Assembly: GCA_963920665.1 (NCBI GenBank)
Contig: OY987271.1
Span: 3,784,501-3,848,500 of the forward strand
Source: Straminergon stramineum
Taxonomy: Eukaryota > Streptophyta > Bryopsida > Hypnales > Calliergonaceae
Length of the DNA stretch: 64,000 nt
Direction of reading: 5' to 3'
Positions 59,546 to 64,000 of the stretch are shown here, piece by piece (position 1 is the stretch's first letter; each line of letters starts with the position of its first letter). The position numbers were made by a program, and so were the translations under genes. Below the pieces are notes generated by a model. It saw nothing but the letters and a program-made list of their open reading frames with translations, was not told the DNA's origin and ran no database searches.

Positions 59546-61358
59546 TTAACCCTTCAAGGACCAAGGATTCGTGATTTCAGAATGACCATTTTGACTGATC
59601 ATACTGTGCAAAGTATAATTTAAGTGGGTAAAATCTTTATACAATGAGATTGAGTGAAGAAAATTCATGTGTTGATTAGGAAATAATTATTCGTACAAAT
59701 AGAAATCCTCATATGAACTCAAAACTGCCAAAAAAAACATGAGACCGGATACGGGCTCCTACGTCCTTATAGGGATAGATGAAGAGAAGGCTCAAGATGC
59801 TTGTGCCTTGAGCCAGTTGATGCTTGACAAGTTACATTTCATTTGCATTTGGTCAGTTTTGGTGGTCACTGTTCAAAATGAGAGCACAGTAACGCACCAT
59901 GGAAGTCTGCACTCTCCTCCGGAAAACCTCCCCCAAGAAAGACTGCTCAGACGAAATACACTCTCAACAACCAACGAAACTTGATGCAGCACGAAAGAAA
60001 ATCAAATAACCCAGGCCATTCCAGGCCATTCCGTCTTATTACTGCTCCCAGTCTTTAAACTGAAAATAAAAAATGCGTATCACAGAACAGGCAAAACTGC
60101 AACGCCAATAGAACGCAGGACTAAGATTAGCTGTTAAGGGTTCTCTCCCCATCTCTTCGATCAAAAGTGCACTAACTTCTACACGAATACTAGCTAAGGC
60201 CTTGGTCTTAGCAACAGTAAGTGCCAACTAAAATTACACATGATTCAGCACTACCCTACACTCCAGGATGTGGAACCAGTCCAAAATAAAAGATGCTAAT
60301 GACTGTACACTATTCCATTAAACCTGGGATTCAAAGGCACCCTTCGCTGCACCCGCCAGCTCCACATTTGCTAATAATATATCCTGACCTGAAAAGCGGA
60401 GGTCCAGAATTAGTATCATGGACAAATATCTACATAGCGAGTACACAAGACTCAATTACAGAACACAATCCCATATTGTAATCATTATCAAATCAAAAAT
60501 CCTCCCATTCGGTGGTCATTCAAGAAACTAAAGAATACTAAATTCAGGTATCACGCAGAATCCCTCAAACAAACTGCCGGGTTTTGGATCAAAGAAAGAA
60601 AAAACCTGCCACTCACTTGATAGTTAGCCTTGGTTAGCAATACGGAGCAACTCTTGATTCCAGATATCTCGCTAATTTCCACTCGGGAACATGCTTCACG
60701 GAACCCTACGCTTTGAGGAAAATAATGTACAGATTAAGAAAAACGATGGTCCACCTACTGCTCTTGCAAAACACCTGGTCCACATACTCAGCGTCCATCC
60801 TGGTAGCCAAACACAACAAATTTCAACATCCGAGAAAATCTCACAACACCAAAACACGTAATTTATATACGGCATTATATACATGCCCAGCACTGATAAA
60901 GAAACAGCAAGAAGTGCAAAAAAACGCACTGAAAGAAGACTTCGAGGCCAACCCGTGTGTCAATTGGTGATGCCAAAACAATGCTGCTCCGTCGTTACGA
61001 AGAATGGTCGAACAATCCAGTTTCGGGCTTCTGGAACTGCAATTATCCTAACTAGTTCTGCAATTTTGTCATTTCCTTTGCCACATCCTGTGTCCTTACG
61101 CTCCAACCACACCGATAAGACTGCAAAACGTTGGCAAAACGTTTCAAATGGACTCCAAGCTCGAGTTTGAAATCCTTCTTCGTAACTATGTGCTGCTCCA
61201 AATCTTGACAAGACAACATCTATCAAGCCATAACGCTTTCCCACCGTAACTCTAATCATCCACGCCGACTTTCATCATATACATCAACCAACTTCGAGTC
61301 TCCTGAATTCAGTGTTTTTCCTTCCAAAAACAGCAACCGGTACCATACCACCACATTT
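59546..61358. other. TTAA-type left end, dispersed repeat, and 3' flank of the proline-rich gene
   Basis: 59546 begins TTAACCCTTCAAGGACCAAG, an unpaired left end of the TTAA family. 59594-59745 resembles TMK intron 2. The rest, including a 99-codon minus frame just 100 bases after the next gene's stop (60960-61259), is probably 3' UTR or flank of the gene at 61359. Confidence 0.4.
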
Positions 61359-61922
61359 CTAAGCAGACTCGATGTCCCTGAAATTTGAATCAGGAGGAGT
61401 ATCATACTCCAAGTCCTCGATGTCGTCGTACTCCACCGTAGTAAGCATCTGATGTCGCTTGATCAGAAGAAAAGCCACCACCGCCACTTGCAGCAACGCC
61501 GCTATGGACGCAATCACCACCCCAGCTTTCTCAGATTCGTTCCAAGTGTTCCCACCAGTCTTCACAATCGGGGTCGACTGCGGGGTACTGGGTGGAGGTG
61601 GAGGCGGAGAGGGAGGTGCCCCAGGAGTCGGTGAAGGAACAACTGGGGATGGTGGCGGTGAAGAGGGTCCTAATATAGGTCCAGAAGGTGTTGGTAGTCC
61701 TGGAGGTGGTGAGTGGTCTTGGGACGCTGTAGGTGGTGGAGGGGGGGTTAGAGGTTGTTCAGGATTACCTTGAGGTGGAGGCGGACCATTTTCTCCGGAA
61801 GCTATCGGGAGGTTCACGAATGACAGTAATAAGCCTAGAAGAAGAAACATCGTGCGCAAATTGAAACCATACTCAACGATTTGCATTCCTCTTGTTCTGT
61901 TCATGATTCTCATGATCCTCAT
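61359..61922 (-). CDS. proline-rich single-pass membrane protein (hydroxyproline-rich-glycoprotein-like)
   Basis: 187 aa from the first ATG. Visible: hydrophobic signal sequence at about 24-43 (MFLLLGLLL, then FVNLPIASG), Pro/Ser/Thr-rich ectodomain at 46-118 with SPPP, TPPPPP and SPPPPPP runs that would be hydroxylated and glycosylated in plants, N-glycosylation site NES at 128-130, membrane helix at about 133-154, basic stop KRH, and a short acidic tail with Y-D-D-I-E-D-L-E-Y-D. It resembles the plant HRGP family that ends in a GKK/A-G-x-x-x-A-x-I-A-A-x-L-Q-V-x-V-V-x-F-L helix, but I am not certain. Start choice is open: Met13 (61886) or Met25 (61850) would place the signal closer to the N-terminus, and an upstream ORF (62055-61873) overlaps the first ATG. 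Upstream, gtatgtac near 62437 and tttttcag at 61994-62001 could bound a 5' UTR intron. Confidence 0.65.
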   Translation of the reverse strand: MRIMRIMNRTRGMQIVEYGFNLRTMFLLLGLLLSFVNLPIASGENGPPPPQGNPEQPLTPPPPPTASQDHSPPPGLPTPSGPILGPSSPPPSPVVPSPTPGAPPSPPPPPPSTPQSTPIVKTGGNTWNESEKAGVVIASIAALLQVAVVAFLLIKRHQMLTTVEYDDIEDLEYDTPPDSNFRDIESA

Positions 61923-62561
61923 TTTCTGGCCTTGATGTATCAGATCCGGAGTAATAGTTGCTTGGCATAAACCCCAGTTCGAAACACCACCCCTGAAAAA
62001 CTACCATACCAAATCCACATGATCCCAAACCACCATCACTTCTTCGTAGAAGCAAACGGACGTCAATAGGAACGCAAACTTCCCTTGATAATTACTCAAG
62101 AAGATCAAGCGACTGATCGCCACTATCAGAGCATGGAAGAGGTCAAAAGAAGAGTATGTCTACAACGAAAGCACGGCGATCCGAAGAGTGTGCCTGCAGA
62201 GAAGAAGAGTTCAAGCGTTCCCATCACGTCACACGAAACCCCAACAACCACGGCTCATCACACCCTAATTGCGCAAACCCAAAAACTCTAAACGAAACGA
62301 AACCCAACAGTGCTCCCAACACGAACAAGCGCACAAGAGACGAAACCTCTGAATTCAGCAACAGGGCAGGCTCGAAAGCCAGCATCCCCACAGAGGGAGC
62401 CGTCAGAAAGGGGGGAAAGCTTACAAGTACATACCAGAATGGGCTAAACTGCTAGTGGGCAGAACGCGAGAATGCGAAGGGGACGCAACGGTGCTGATGG
62501 CGGTGACTTGCAACGTAACCTAGGCAAAATCTGAAGAAGATGCCCTACCGGTAACTTGGGC

Positions 62562-62785
62562 AGGATCGGGAGCCCTAAGAAAAATCGGGTGCCCTGGAAA
62601 ATCTCAGCCGCTTGGAATAATCTCGGGAAATCTCGAGCGTTTAAGAAATCTGGAGCATCTACGAAAACTCAGGCGCTAGGGGAAATCGGGAGCCACTGGA
62701 GAATCGGGAGCGTTCGGGAGAATCTAGATCAGGCGTCTGAGAAATCGGGGGCGTTTGCGAAATCTGAAAGCGTTTGGGAACGAAA
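62562..62785. repeat. degenerate tandem repeat, about 18-21 base period
   Basis: About eleven variants of 'aaatcgggagc(g/c)...' follow each other (aatcgggtgccctggaaa, atcgggagcgttcgggaga, aatcgggggcgtttgcga). Not a perfect minisatellite, so probably old. Confidence 0.75.
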
Positions 62786-62974
62786 CGTGGTTGTGATAAG
62801 GGTGGCGATGATGCCCAAACGTGCTTGCGTGATGAGCGCGAATAGCGTTGCGATATAGATGGGGAGATTTTGTTGCTGAATCAGCTGGTTCTGGTTTGGG
62901 TTGGAGCGCGTGATGCGAAGACTTGGCGGACATTGCTGCATCTTCGCCGCTTCCGCGGGCGCGGGCTCCGCCAT
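62729..62974 (-). CDS. possible small ORF (81 aa), uncertain
   Basis: ATG at 62974 opens MAEPAPAEAAKMQQ, an acidic/Ala-rich start typical of real plant N-termini. A hydrophobic stretch (LPIYIATLFALI, then GIIATLITTTF) follows. It ends within the degenerate repeat. It could be an upstream exon spliced elsewhere, a small membrane protein, or chance in GC-rich sequence. Family not recognised. Confidence 0.2.
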   Translation of the reverse strand: MAEPAPAEAAKMQQCPPSLRITRSNPNQNQLIQQQNLPIYIATLFALITQARLGIIATLITTTFRSQTLSDFANAPDFSDA

Positions 62975-63025
62975 AGCCAACGCTACGCTAGCGCCTGCTG
63001 GCTAGCCGGCCTGGGATGACTTCTG

Positions 63026-63081
63026 GAGCCCGTCCGCCCACCTTCAGGTCGGGGCTTGTCGAGGAAGGTGCGGACGGGCTC
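63026..63081. repeat. GC-rich inverted repeat
   Basis: gagcccgtccgcccaccttc (63026-63045) pairs with gaaggtgcggacgggctc (63064-63081): 18 base pairs with a two-base bulge and an 18-base loop. Confidence 0.85.
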
Positions 63082-63100
63082 GTATTTTTGAAATTTGGAG

Positions 63101-63473
63101 ATTTTCTACTTGCGGGACAATACGGACAATACGGTGAAAGCACCCGAAATAGTCAAAATAAGCAATTCAGCATAGTTAGGGGTACCTTTTCCCAAAACTA
63201 ATATTTTTGTAGTATTAGCAACTGAAAATCATGAATTAAAAAATATATAAATAAATAAATAAATAAATAAAATTTTAAAAAAAAATTTATATGGCATGGA
63301 ATTTCTAGGAATTTTCAAAGTAGAAGCTTCCTGGACCACTAAAACCATCATGTAGGTGAATTTGATAATAAAATTTGACAAAATCTGTAGTTTATCAATT
63401 ATAGTTCAACATGGGGATGGTAAGTGACGATTTTCAAAGACACTTTAATATGGAGTAGAAGTTTAGGGTCACT
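63101..63473. other. AT-rich, with an (aaat)n microsatellite
   Basis: An aaat repeat spans about 63244-63271. Nothing else recognised. Confidence 0.6.
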
Positions 63474-64000
63474 TTAAACCCTAAACGTCTAGATTCATCT
63501 CCAAAATTGACAATTTGAGAAAAATCATTATAAAGTGTTGTTTGGAAGCATATTTTGGAATCCATATGAAAAATGAAAGTTGTAGATTTTGATTTGTAGA
63601 TTCCATCTCTATGGTTAGATTCACCAATGCTATCACCAAATTTTTTTTTATAAATTTTGAAAGAGAAATTCCGAAATTCCTTCAAAATTCGATTGCAAGT
63701 AAAATATAATCATTTTTTGAGTAAAATTTTTTGGAATGGATTTGAAATGAGGTTCTCTTCACATGGTGATTTTTTGAAATTTTTGTGTTCATCCTATCTA
63801 TGACCTCATTTTGGCTAATCCAATTTTGAACTAAAGTCAATGCAATTTGACCACTTGACACCCTTGCACATTTGTAATTTTAGAAAAATATGAACTTTAG
63901 TAACACCAAATCCAACCCTTAGATAGGACAACAACTTGATAACATATCTTCACAAATTACAATAACTTTCATCCCAGTAGTTAGGAGGATGAAACTAAAG
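63474..64000. mobile_element. type C element, truncated by the window edge
   Basis: Begins TTAAACCCTAAACGTC and follows type C at 25879-26454 closely (ttgacaatttgagaaaaat, gacctcattttgg). The right terminus would lie just beyond 64000, about 50 bases away if the length matches. Confidence 0.85.

Larger units (their letters stand above)
62460..63100 (-). promoter_or_regulatory. GC-rich region upstream of the proline-rich gene
   Basis: CpG-rich compared with everything around it, just upstream on the minus strand of the proline-rich gene, so probably its promoter and first non-coding exon. It includes the degenerate repeat and the inverted repeat listed below. Confidence 0.45.

Noticed and set aside
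60960..61259. 99-codon minus-strand ORF just downstream of the proline-rich gene
   Set aside because: No domain, overlaps a plus-strand ORF of similar length, and sits where the 3' UTR is expected.
61452..61773. Plus-strand Gly/Arg-rich ORFs over the proline-rich gene
   Set aside because: Complement of the proline codon runs; no independent support.
1..64000. CRISPR arrays, bacterial operons, rRNA or tRNA genes
   Set aside because: No regular spacer-repeat pattern, no Shine-Dalgarno-led gene runs and no cloverleaf or rRNA core motif was recognised by eye. tRNAs could still be missed without a covariance search.

Overview
This is a nuclear window from a land plant with a repeat-swollen, AT-rich genome. 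Three genes carry the identification. One is a TMK-type receptor-like kinase. One is a plant FLDH-like short-chain dehydrogenase. One is PACRG, an axonemal protein kept only by lineages that build motile cilia. A plant receptor kinase next to an axonemal gene points to a plant with flagellated sperm: a bryophyte, lycophyte or fern, less likely a cycad or Ginkgo. The species cannot be named from the sequence.

Layout. 1-12,600 is gene-poor: AT-rich DNA, a simple tandem repeat (2.2-2.5 kb), a small hairpin (3.6 kb), a GC-richer stretch of probable old retrotransposon sequence (6.6-7.8 kb) and a GC-rich patch with a tandemly duplicated, broken coding-like segment (10.2-12.4 kb). 12.6-19.5 kb is a run of short transposons ending in TTAA-CCCCTAAA. 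20.5-24.4 kb is the TMK gene (+ strand, three exons). 25.8-27.7 kb is a long inverted repeat with one of the TTAA elements nested in its left arm. 27.8-37 kb is more of the same elements plus an amplified sub-repeat. 37.2-40.8 kb is the FLDH-like gene (- strand, five exons). 41-43 kb has further elements and a 0.43 kb foldback. 43.8-45.3 kb is a long ORF of Pol II CTD-like nonapeptides (- strand). 45.3-51.7 kb is extremely AT-rich and empty. 52.0-56.3 kb is PACRG (- strand, six exons, MITEs in its introns and at its stop codon). 57-61 kb is moderate-GC sequence with no recognised gene. 61.4-61.9 kb encodes a proline-rich single-pass membrane protein (- strand) with a GC-rich upstream region to about 63.1 kb. 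Another TTAA element runs off the right edge.

The gene models for TMK, FLDH-like and PACRG were assembled by hand from splice sites. All exon phases close and the joined products match family lengths (978, 339 and 309 aa). The genes are unrelated in function; nothing suggests a cluster.

The most interesting signal is a family of non-autonomous elements delimited by TTAA and starting CCCCTAAA or a variant. Filled and empty sites can be compared inside this window, and the comparison supports insertion into TTAA with duplication of TTAA. That is the hallmark of piggyBac-type transposition, which is unusual for a land plant. No transposase is visible here, so the superfamily assignment is inference.
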